From Mesostigma viride (lineage: Eukaryota > Streptophyta > Mesostigmatophyceae > Mesostigmatales > Mesostigmataceae), in assembly GCA_009746045.1 (NCBI GenBank), contig RPFO01000231.1, forward strand, positions 231,501 through 295,500: DNA of 64,000 bases, in the 5' to 3' direction. Under the pieces are notes generated by a model. The model was not told where the DNA came from and ran no database searches. It worked only from the letters and a program-made list of their open reading frames with translations. The position numbers and the translations under genes are program-made. The first letter of the stretch is position 1, and the number at the start of each line of letters is the position of its first letter. Of the stretch, positions 1-9,952 are shown in pieces.

Positions 1-285
1 TCTCTCAGCAATGGTCTCGACAGCACATGCGTGCCGCCAATGGAAGGCGAGACAGCTTCTTGCATGGAACCGCAGCTGATCAGCGCCGGCGGCCATGCAG
101 AATTATTACTTACATCGGAAGACCTGGATTTTTTTGTAGGCCTCTGCTCAGATTTCAACAAGCTACTAGACGCGGATATAATCGACGGATACGGTGATGG
201 CGCTGACGCCCGGCTGCAAGCCCAAAACTCCTCTGTCGCAAACCTAGCTTCCCGACTGGCATTTGCTAGAAGTCGGGCAGATCAG
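1..285 (+). CDS. Unrecognised gene, exon 1 (5' incomplete)
   Basis: Open frame from the first base of the window; ends GAT-CAG before a GT donor at 286. Reads through an internal ATG at 40. An alternative is that the exon begins after the AG at 7-8. The last residues (A-R-S-R-A-D-Q) continue naturally into exon 2. Confidence 0.6.
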
Positions 286-3200
286 GTATATATATTACGT
301 GTCGATCCCATGCCGGCTGTAGTTGTTTTGTCGTGGTATCTCTTTTTAGCGTTGGCTTTGTTTATGTTTCATTGGGTGCCTGCACTCTGATGTAAGTAAT
401 TATACTTTTTAATATATTATATGTTCATGTTTCTACAACTGTAGTACTAATAAGTCTGGCTCATGATGCGCGCAGCTCGCCGCGGCCGGTTATACAAGCT
501 GGTTCATTTATCATATTTAACATTATGATTGCATATATACGCGGCGATTGTTAAAAAAGATGTACACTGTCATTATATTTAACATATAGCTGCGGTGCCT
601 GCGCATATATGCCCGGAGTACTAAGACTGAGACTATTCGGGTCTGAGGCCAGCCGCGGGTTATAAACAGATACTATTATTTATAATTTAACACGATATGT
701 CTACTTCAAATTCGTGCCAATATTTAGTATTTGCACGAAATTTGCATCTGGCCGGCCTTGGATACAATTTTCCAGTCAGTGGCCGGCATGCGCAGATCTT
801 TAGAAGGCGCAGCTCATGCACTTATCTGATCAGTTCTCACAACAGAGACCATTGAATAACATGTACTAGCTAGTATATATGATTGGTCAAGCAGGCTATA
901 TATGGGACTGATTCCCGTGTCAACCAAGTCAATGATGTGGTGTGCTAGCTGAGTTCATATCGCGCCTGCGCATGTGTGCGCTTGATCCCCTACAGCTTTG
1001 TGCCTCTTTAGAAATTAATCAAATAATTCTATTTACCGACACCTCACTACGTCATAATTTATCGCATGTAATATAACAGTATGTGTATGTGAAACCAGCC
1101 TGAAGCACTTGTAATAAAGAAATGTCTGCAACGCATCTCGCTGATGTCTATCATGGTCTGCATGGATGTCTATCAGGACGAGCGAGAAAAATAATTAGCC
1201 TGGCCCCCGGGCAGTTAATTGGCATGCGACATGGTGTTCGATGCAGCTCGCGGATGAGACCTGTGGCTAACAGCAGCTGCATGCTCGCTCTGCAAAGCTG
1301 CAGGTAATCAAGGCAATATGGCAAGAAATTGCCATATAGCAGTCTAGCTACTGCACATTTATATACTGTGCGGCCTCGTGGTACCCAGTAGTAGATCGTT
1401 GGCCTGGCCGTGGTTAACAATTATAACTATACAAATTGATGTGCTTAATTTACTCGTCTGGGTAGTAACGAGGTGCAGGCAAGGCCGGCGGGGCATTTCA
1501 TTGTTCTGATCATTTGTCCTGAGTCACAAGTTGGCCCTACATATCTCGACATGCCTCGCGCTCCCTGGCAGCTGCAGGTCCCCAGCGCATGCAAGGGTCG
1601 TGACCACCGTACCGCAGCCGAAGCAGGGGTGCGTGCCAAGGTTAGGCTGCAGGAGCAGTTAAAGAGTCTCCACCTAACACCGTCCTTCCTCGGCTGGTCT
1701 CGCATCCGCAGCCAGTCCACAGCTACGAAGGCTGTATCGACAAACCAGCTTTCTTATCCTGGGGCAAGAAGCCTACCGAATGTGTTAACGAGCGATGTGG
1801 CCGTGACATGGCACCGGTCGGCATCAAAGGCTGGTTTTGAAACAAGCGTCAATGGGCTCTGCAAGGCACAGCCACTCACGTTGAGCAGTCTACACAGGTC
1901 TTTTCTCTCCTTGAAGCACATTCTGGCTGATTTGGTCCACCATCATCCACGGCCTGGAAGCGCGGGACACGATTCTGAGCTGGCATCCAAAGTTTTGTCA
2001 TCAGCAGCATCAAGTAAATCTTGCCTGCAGGTATGATGGCGTAATTTCTTGGAATGTGTGCGCTCTATGACGTGGCAGGATCAACACTATAGTTGAATCA
2101 AGGCTAAAGCTGGGGATTTCTCTGGTTGTCTGGCGATCGTATGTTTTTCCCTGTCACAGTCCGGACTGACAATCAGGCCAGGTGCCAGTTGGTAATTCAG
2201 GCAAGAATTTTCTTCATTATTACCAGCCAGTTACCTCTAGTAATCAGCTGACCGCACGTTGGTACTCGCATTTTATGAACGGGCTCATGGCTAGGTAGGT
2301 CAGGTGATGTAGTTAGGGGAGGTTTAGATATTTGGGTGTGACATGCGTGGTGCATGTGAGCACTTTAGTATATAGCACTTTAGTATATAGCTGCAAGCCG
2401 TGCACTGTATGATCACTTGCAGCCATTGCTCTTGCGCAGTCTTCACCATCATTGCCATGATTGCCTGACACATGCTGATCGTCTTTGCTCCGATTACACC
2501 ACTGAGCAACTGCAACAACGCAAAGCCGCACTTGTATAGACAGCTTATTGCTTAGAAGTAATGGCTAGCTGTCAGAACGATAAATTCATTATCTTAGTAA
2601 ATTATACTAGAATGTTCTGTCCTGATGGTTTCTGGAAACTTGCGATGACAGTCAAGCATCTGACATGGATGCACAGATCGACTTGAAACTGTATATTTGC
2701 CGTCGCTGAATGCAGGACGCCGGGCTACCTGTCGAATGCGACCCCACCCCGAGCCCCCGCGACGCCGCAACCGCGAGGGGCTTGGAGCGGCCTTTATATT
2801 TAGCGCATGCCGCACCCAAGCACCCCGTGGCATCATTACTCTATGTGGCTCGGCTCGAGAAAGAGCTGGCGGAGGCTCGTGCGGAACAAGCGCGCCTGCA
2901 GGACCAGGCGGCCCGCCTGGCGTCCCTGCGGCAGCGATACCATGCCCTTCTGGAACGGGTCTTCCCGGGGTCGAGTGAGGGAGGTGGCCTCGAGGACGAG
3001 ATCGACAAGCAGATGGTGCAGCGGTGCCGCGCGCTGGCGCTGCTTCTGAACAAGGAGGAGGCGAGAAAGGTGAGCCGAGGTCCTTATAATCATCAATGCA
3101 TAAGAGTTGCCTGGGCAGTGACGTGCAGTTCGTTGTCAGTCTGCACATTAGGCTCAAGGATGCTTAACGTGGGCTGTGTTCATGTTGCCCTGGTCGCTTC

Positions 3201-6200
3201 CGTAATGATGTGATCTAAAAACAACTTATCGAATTTGGCCAAACACATTAACCCATGGGTTAAGGAGTGTGGAATAAAATTTCTATAACGAAATCAAGGC
3301 ACCAATAGTTATTGTTATATATACACTCTCACTTTGTGGCGCAGCACGGCGGTTGTTATTAGGCTGTTTTACTTCGCTCCACGGTGTGGAGTGTCCCATG
3401 CCGGCTTGTAGTGGTATCTCTTGTTAGCGTTGGCTTTTGCTATGTTTGGATACCCTCACCACTCTGTCAGATGTAAGTAATTTAATTTTTCATGTGTATA
3501 CGCTACATATGTACGTAGTACGTGTATATACTACACTACGTTTAGGGTCCTTGAAAGATCGCTTTTCTGCCGGAAAGTGTTTCTCAGGGCCAGTGTGCCT
3601 CGCGCCCGCCACAATGTCGGGTGTCAGCCGTCAGAAGTTACCGACGTCGTTCATCTTACAAGAAGGTGCAGTGATTACTCACTGAACTGCCTAGATGGAG
3701 CCGAAGTGATACTAGTTCACCTACTACAAAATGTGTGATTCCGACCTAAGCGCACATGTTCCCCGGCCCAGCAGGCCTGCCGGCGCCCCACCCCGCCCCG
3801 GCAACTTTCATGGCCGGCCGGGGCCGGCACCCCGCCGCCGGGATTCGCCGGCGGAGCCGGGGCTAAAACGAGCACTGGGTGGAACTAGTTGGCGGAAGAG
3901 CTCTGAGGCCACTTCTGACAACTTCCAGGGAATTTGGCAGTTTCAGCCGTTTTTTGTGGAAGTGACCAGTGTACGCGGGATATACTGGTGAATTTGGCCG
4001 ATATACTGGTTTCAGCTTGGCAGTTGAAAGTGTGAATGCAAAACGGGGGTATCTAATTAATGGTTAACTTTTAACCCGAATTCCCCGGAAGTAACCCATA
4101 GTGTGAGAACGCCGTCGTTTTCTGAACTAAATTTTGGAAACTGCTTAGCCAATTACTCCCTGCGGCCTGCATGTAGCAGGAAGTACTATTAATTTCCTAT
4201 CACATCAGCTTCGGGGTCACAATATCACCATTTTGCCCACTGACTAATAAGCTTAGTAGATGCGTGGCTGAGTTTTCGTGCTTAATAAAAACATGCCTGT
4301 TCTCATTCTGACTAGAGTATAAATTATGAACTGCATACCCGTCCGCGCAGGCGACCTATAAGAAGTGGCGTGCCGAGCTCTTCGGCAGCCTGTCCTCCCT
4401 GACAGGCACCATTTACTGCATGTGGGACGTGATAGTGCCCCGGCTATGTCCCAGCACCCACGGTGACAGTGTGACCGCGGTGACCGCCGCCTTGAAAGAT
4501 CTCCGGACGCATCCGCTGCATTACGGCTACTACGGGGCGTTCTGGGGGATGGGGTCGGGCCACACGCGCTCCACCCTCGCAAAGGTGCTCAGGGAGGTGG
4601 ACAAGGAGCTGCTGGAGGTCGTAGATGAGGACGGGCATGTAGACACACTTCCCGCCCATCGGGCTTTACAGGCAGTTCAGGTGGTGCTAGGCCGGGCGTG
4701 CCAGCAGGTGGACGAGACTGCCGTTGTGGTGGGACAGACCATGGAGGCTGTGCCGGAGGCACCCAAGGTGGGTAACTTTAGTTATTCATCGTTACAGTAC
4801 TATGGCTGACATGACTCGCCTATTTCCTGCCTGCCCGCCCACCCGCCTGCCCGTCCCTACCTGCCTGCCTCCCTGCCTGCCGCCCTTCCGCCCATCTGGG
4901 GAACCCAATCATAGCCACGAAATCATGCCAGAGGTCCAATCCTTCGAACTTTCGTATTTTTCGTGTCCCGGCGCTCGGCAGCATTTACGTAGTCAACTGT
5001 TTGCTGCTTGCCTACCGACAATATATATGGCCGACTTTGTCGTGACCCATGCTGTGTAGATTCGTCCCAGGCCTAGCTCAGGTGGGGCCGGCAGCAATAT
5101 TGCTGCATGTCGGGGTCCTGTGTAGTTTTGTACATTGTGTTGGCTTGATCCTTGCATGCCAGTGATTACTTCCTTCTGTTGCATGCCAGTGATTACTTCC
5201 TTCTGTTGCATGCCAACCTCATCTCCATATTTTTTCACTCTCAATTAATATATATATTTTTTTTAATATATAATTTCTTACTATATATGGCGGCATGGCC
5301 CAGCAATATTGTATGCATGCCAGCAATAACGTGTATGCGTGCCAGCTACTGAAGATGGCCAAGCAATTAGCAGTTTCACCGTATTCAGCATATCGTTAAA
5401 AGAGGGGTCATTTTATCTATATATAGCTGCCTGGCGGTAACACTTATTTTGTTTGGCTGACTTGGGCTACGCATGGCTTCATCATGGCTAAAATTAAAAT
5501 TGCAGGTCACGGTCAAGAACATCACGGCATTCAGCACCTTGATCGCCGCGGTTCAGCTAGGCTACTCCGTGTGGCTGCTGGAGACGCACTGCCGCCTGTC
5601 TGACTGCTTTCAAGATGTCGCAGGGGCGTGCGTGGATATCTGCAAATGCATCTACTGGTTTGACCGCCAATTGCAGGTGCGTGCATGGATTATCTGCAAT
5701 GCATGCGTGATGCAGGTAGCCCGGCAGAGTCAGTGAGGCAGCCGACATGGATATGCATTCAGTCATCGTTCTCTTTTATTTATCATTCAGAGAAAAATAG
5801 CACATTGCATGCGCTTGGTTATTGCCGATGTCAGTCTTAGCATCTGAAATTTTGTTCATTGATAAGGAGGAGGAGGAGGCGGAGGAGGAGGAGCAGGCAG
5901 AGGAGGAGGAGGAGGAGGAGGAGGAGGAGGAGGAGCAGGCAGAGGAGGAGGAGGAGGAGGAGGAGGAGGAGGAGGAGGAGGAGGAGGAGGAGGAGGAGGA
6001 GGAGGAGGAGGAGGAGGAGAAGGAGGAGGAGAAGGAGGGGGGGGGGGGGGGGGGAAGGGGGACGCGGACGCGGACGCGGACCGGGACGACCGGGGAGGAG
6101 GGGGAGGGGGGGGTCGCCCGTGTGTGGGGGGGGGGGGGGGGCGGTGGCGGTGGCGGTGGCGGTGGCGGTGGCGGTGGGGGGGGGGGGGCAAGTATGTCAC

Positions 6201-6492
6201 TTCCTGTTGTTGTTGTTGTTTTACGCTATCAAGAGAGTTCATTTGTTTGGGATCCTATCCTGAGCATTCCCTGAAATGCTCCATTCTTTGGGGATGTGCT
6301 GCTTATGCTTACCCTTGACAATCCCGTTCGTGACCCTATAACTGCATGCCACTGGCCTTGCAGGCACTGGAGCAGAAGCTCAAGGCCGTCAAAACACTGC
6401 ATGCGCAAGCCCACCGTGAGATGCACCTCCACAGGCATGAGCTGCTAAAAGCAGCTATCTTCGGAGCCAAGGCCAGTGCCCAGCAGGAGTAG
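1..6492 (+). CDS. Unrecognised host gene, 3' part (5 exons mapped)
   Basis: Five exons (1-285, 2716-3069, 4351-4767, 5506-5676, 6364-6492) all join in phase 0 with GT...AG borders and end at a TAG at 6490-6492, giving at least 451 residues. The first exon is open to the window edge, so the start may lie outside. I do not recognise the family. Visible: an acidic N-terminal stretch, a charged coiled-coil-like helix (R-L-E-K-E-L-A-E-A at the middle of exon 2), a conserved-looking globular part in exon 3 rich in Trp/Tyr/Gly, a Cys-rich segment in exon 4 (six Cys in about 35 residues) and a His/Lys-rich helical end. No signal peptide or clear membrane helix is seen. Exons are much richer in GC than the introns. 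Function unknown; a structural or scaffold role would be guesswork. Confidence 0.72.
296..425 (+). repeat. Short LINE-R-like 3' end in intron 1
   Basis: About 120 bases ending in the GTAAGTAATTATA / TTTTTAATATATTATA type terminus seen at the 3' ends of the LINE-R copies near 17.9 and 18.5 kb. A related copy sits at 3390-3500. Just before the terminus GGGTGC-CT-GCACTC can pair, like GAGTGA/TCACTC in LINE-R. Confidence 0.5.
2716..3069 (+). CDS. Unrecognised gene, exon 2 (coiled coil)
   Basis: Acceptor TGCAG ends at 2715, donor AAG|GTGAGC at 3070. Codes a Pro-rich start and then a heptad-like helix with alternating Glu/Arg/Ala/Leu, followed by a short Gly/Glu loop and another helix. Phase 0 at both ends. 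Confidence 0.75.
3248..3263. repeat. 16-bp perfect palindrome
   Basis: TTAACCCATGGGTTAA, with a TTAA at each end, in intron 2 of the plus-strand gene. It could be chance, or two TTAA-CCC ends left side by side by a TTAA-specific transposon. Confidence 0.4.
3390..3500 (+). repeat. Short LINE-R-like 3' end in intron 2
   Basis: Shares CCCATGCCGGCT, TAGTGGTATCTCTT, TTAGCGTTGGCTTT and GATGTAAGTAATT in the same order with 305-400. Reads as a second very short 3'-end copy of one repeat family in the same host gene. Confidence 0.55.
4351..4767 (+). CDS. Unrecognised gene, exon 3
   Basis: Acceptor GCGCAG ends at 4350, donor AAG|GTGGGT at 4768. Codes 139 residues with several Trp and a run of Tyr/Gly near the middle (H-Y-G-Y-Y-G-A-F-W-G). 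Longest and most globular-looking exon; no family recognised. Confidence 0.78.
5506..5676 (+). CDS. Unrecognised gene, exon 4 (Cys-rich)
   Basis: Acceptor TTGCAG ends at 5505, donor CAG|GTGCGT at 5677. 57 residues with Cys spaced C-x5-C-x6-C-x3-C-x2-C; could be redox or metal related but matches no motif I know. Confidence 0.75.
5863..6188. repeat. GGA, G and GGT/GGC microsatellite in intron 4
   Basis: About 190 bases of GGA repeats, then GGACGC units, a G-run and GGCGGT units. It opens frames of poly-Glu, poly-Arg and poly-Pro in several frames but lies between a good donor and a good acceptor, so it is intronic. Strong G-quadruplex potential. Confidence 0.9.
6364..6492 (+). CDS. Unrecognised gene, last exon
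   Basis: Acceptor TTGCAG ends at 6363; 42 residues, His/Lys/Ala-rich helix, then TAG. No further open frame follows. Confidence 0.75.
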   Translation, partial: ALEQKLKAVKTLHAQAHREMHLHRHELLKAAIFGAKASAQQE

Positions 6493-8602
6493 ACCTGAAA
6501 CCAACTGGACTGTCAGTGTGGCCGAATATGCATACAATGTGGTGAATGCACAACAACACCATGCTAACTGTCCAGATTAGCAGCTTAAGGGGAGGTTCCC
6601 ATGGAAATGTATCAAAACTGAAGCCCCCTAATAACTACAGAAATGCAACTGACAACCACTGAATGATGTTTGGGGACCATAAACATGATGTTTGGGCATG
6701 CATACCACCACTTGTTGGGGGTACTACCCCCAGCCATACACCGGCTATGAGCTAAAAATAGAAAAAAACGCTGTCCGGGGCACATCTTGCCCAGAACAGT
6801 GGGAGAACCAGTTGCATGAAAAAAGTAATACCCATAAAAATATGTCATGGGACATGGTTTCTACCTAATTGGATCAACAAAATCAGCACATCCCTTTGAG
6901 TTATTAATTTTTGGGCCAAAAATACGCTTTTTTAGGCGGGGCGTCCCCAAACACACTCATAACACATCAATTAGGCCTAAAAAGTAATAGTCAAATTCTG
7001 TCATGACCATAGAAGACACTGTCAAAGTTTGGTGGCATTCTGAGCTCAGCTGTAGCAGTTATTAATTTTGGCAGTTGGCCACCTGTGCAGACGCTAAGGA
7101 AGGCATTAGTGAGTATTAAGGCACACTAACACTTCCTATGCCATCCAAAAGGCTCCTGACCATGCCCAATTCGACCACAATGTACAAGGAGGTGGCTGGG
7201 CACGTCATGTGCCCTTGCCTTACCTCGACACGGGCAACCTGTTGCGTGTGTGCACAACAATGAGGCAGGTAGCTCTACATGCCTAGCCGACACTTCTAAA
7301 GCATATTCCAGGTTTATGGTGTGGGCATCATCCCAAAACCTAGCTCAAACACACCCTAGAAAGCCATATCCACTAATTGCCCAACAAGGGTAACAACAGA
7401 CAGTCCACAGAGAAAGCAGAATTATCATACATGCTGATTGCCAAGGCTTCTCACCATGGTTACCTTGCCTTGCTAGCATATGAATTAGGGCTCTCCCATT
7501 TTAGTGGGAGAAAGGCCAACAAGACAACGATAACCCCTACCTACGTGCAGTTCCACCCATGCAGTATGCCCCTCAGAAAAACCGCTGCCACCTTTCTTTC
7601 CAGCGCAATTGTTTGCCAAGAAACAAACTCAAGCTTGTGAGCCTCTAACCACAATGAAGCCTCTGCTAAGAAAGGCCGCGTCAATATTCACACAAAACTG
7701 AGTGCTGTTAGCAATCTCCTTCCAAGAAACCACTCAGGAAATCCCTGACAACTTGACGATATGCCACGGTCACGCTTTGACACGTCCCAGCCATGCAACG
7801 TACATAAATTCCATTCATCTTCATCATCCTGAACGACTCGAAAACGCGGAAAAGATAACGGCAGGCTCGAGCTACCATGGTCCGGATTCTCCCGATTTCT
7901 GGCCTGCGCTGGTTGTCTCTTTGATAAAAACCACTGAAAGGTGACAGGAATCTGGCGATGCGCAGCACGGAATGGCATTATACCTGGCGCTAACTGCACG
8001 GAAAAAAGCCTAAAACTTGCGTTGATAACCCATAAAGGAAGCGAAACATTCATAGGGTCACGTTGATCACACGATCGTACCATTACCGGAATTGTCCTTC
8101 GCCCAGCGGCGCAAGAAAGAACAACCCTCCATGGAATAATAAGACGCGCATCCCGCGAGCCTGGAGAGTGTCTTACCGATCATGACGGAAATCTTGCCGA
8201 AACCCAGCAAATTTTTTAAAGCTTTACCAATAACAATTTAAACGCATCCTTGACGCTAGGTAAAGCCCATAAAACCTGACAATCACCGCCGCCAGCGTGC
8301 ATTCTAATTTATTCCTCTCGACGAAAACATCAGATTGGACCCCCGTGGCGATGGTCACCAATAAAATCATCGACACTGCAAAAAACGCGAACTCCGCTAC
8401 GAAATAGTATCATTTACTCATCGTCCTTAAGATTCGCTCAGTTTCTCTGCATTCCGCGAGCTGTCTTTTTCTACTCTGCCTGAAAGCACGTCGCCATGGC
8501 CAGCTCCGGTAGGGGTGCGCGCACCGTGCACCACTTTTTCACGGTACGGACGGGTACCGCGAATTTTTCGGCGCCAAAAATATTCGCGCCGGGACCGTCC
8601 CC
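6493..8602. mobile_element. Gene-free stretch; possible TTAA-bounded DNA element
   Basis: No convincing gene. A TTAA at 6585-6588 is followed by GGGGAGGTTCCC, and a TTAA at 8603-8606 is preceded by the near complement (GGGACCGTCCCC), giving a 12-base inverted end with two mismatches. This could be a non-autonomous TTAA-type element of about 2.0 kb, but the end match is short. Otherwise plain unique-looking sequence. Confidence 0.3.
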
Positions 8603-8805
8603 TTAAGGAAGCAATTCGGTTGTGGCTGCAGATTTGATGTATTAATTAGTTTATTTACACGTAACTACGTCACGTGCTGCAGATTCAATGTGTTGCATGC
8701 CATGTCAGACCTCAAGCCTGATGCCAATCTATAGTCCTGATCGAAGGCTTTTCCTGGTACAGGTGGAAGTCACTCAGTCAGATCAACTGGCAACTGCATT
8801 AACTC

Positions 8806-8990
8806 ATGAATTAATGTTCACGTGAGCATAAGTCCTCCAGTGGGATGGGAACGGGATTAAATCATTAATTACACCATTACAGTACATGTGAATGCATTAC
8901 GTGAGCATAAGTCCTCAGGGAGGGGAACATGGGATGGAATGGATTATGATATAGCTATCTAGTTCCTAAAACGGAGGCCCTGGCTCTCGG
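8806..8990 (-). mobile_element. LINE-A 3'-end scraps (two)
   Basis: Two copies of the LINE-A terminal motif (ACGTGAGCATAAGTCCTC...GGGAACATGGGATGGAATGG) at 8820-8856 and 8900-8975, on the minus strand. 5'-truncated to almost nothing. Confidence 0.6.
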
Positions 8991-8995
8991 CATGG

Positions 8996-9952
8996 CCGGG
9001 CCCCTGCCCACACGTACTCCGCCTCTTAGACGACACCGAGGTCCCCTACCCTACTTCAGTCAGGCCGCTTCAAGCTGCTCGGCAGCTGGCTTCCCGACTG
9101 CGAGGACGACCTGACGACGTGATCGGCATGGCGTGAGCGCAACTCCATGACCGCCGCCGCTGGTGGAGCAACCCTGCCCTACCCCGGATCGTGAAGCGTG
9201 ACCTCTTCAAGGTCGTCATTCTGACGATCCTGACCTACGGCGCCGAGACCTGGACACTGACGCAGGAGCTGGAGCAATGACTCGACGGCAACGTCACCAA
9301 GATGCTGCGCAAGGCCCTTAACTGTTAACATCCCCTTTGGTTTGCACATTAGTAATGAGGAATTGTACGCTGATTTGCCCTATGTTTCCCACACTCTTAG
9401 GCACAGACGCCTGGGCCTAGCCGGGCACCTGGCCCACACAGATCAGGTAGACACATCAGATAGACTAGCTGGCACCCAGCCCGCCCAGCCCGGGCGTTAT
9501 GTCCTCACCTGGCGTGCCCCAGGCCGCGCGCGGCAGGGCTGCCACCCGTGGACTTTTCGTGATAGACTCAGCATATGGACATGTGCTACCCTATCTACGA
9601 GACGGGCTCACACCCGGGCAGCCTCCTGGTTTGCCTGTAATATGGAGGCAGATGGTAGGCACGATGGTAGGCAGACGAGGCCGAGCAATCGCCACGAGGC
9701 TGAGCCACGAGCCACGAGGTAGCCATGGCTGACGGCGGAGCTCATAACTTTCACATTTGAGCACCGAATTTAGTCGTGAATATCACAATTGCTGGCATTC
9801 ATAGCGATTCGGGCCGCGGTGCCCACACCCCTGTAACTAGGACCTAGATAGCTTATACCATCCATTCCATCCCATGTTCCGCTCCCACTGAGGACTTATG
9901 CTCACGTGACGCAGTCACGTGTCTATTAATTAATTAATTAATCACAATCGCT
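8996..9952 (+). mobile_element. LINE-A fragment: RT C-terminal part plus 3' UTR
   Basis: Carries the end of a non-LTR reverse transcriptase gene (R-R-W-W-S-N-P-A-L-P, then L-T-Y-G-A-E-T-W, then R-R-L-G-L-A-G-H-L) with stops and frameshifts (for example TGA near 9278), then a 3' UTR, a hairpin at 9903-9921 and a TTAAT-repeat tail at 9925-9942. Pseudogene. The same C-terminus is better preserved on the minus strand at 29770-30260. Confidence 0.75.
9342..9722 (+). pseudogene. LINE-A reverse transcriptase C-terminus (remnant)
   Basis: Frame matching the conserved tail of many LINE ORF2 proteins (H-I-S-N-E-E-L, then R-H-R-R-L-G-L-A-G-H, then Q-P-G-R-Y-V-L-T-W). It is cut from its upstream RT part by stops near 9278 and 9325, so no functional protein. 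Compared with the copy at 29770-30294 (minus), the last third is frameshifted. Confidence 0.65.

Noticed and set aside
5822-6274. Frames of poly-Glu, poly-Arg and poly-Pro/Gly
   Set aside because: Produced by the GGA microsatellite inside intron 4 of the plus-strand gene; good splice sites on both sides.
8494-8590. Short ATG frame (M-A-S-S-G-R-G) with a good start context
   Set aside because: Stops after about 32 codons, no acceptor or continuation found; not enough for a gene.
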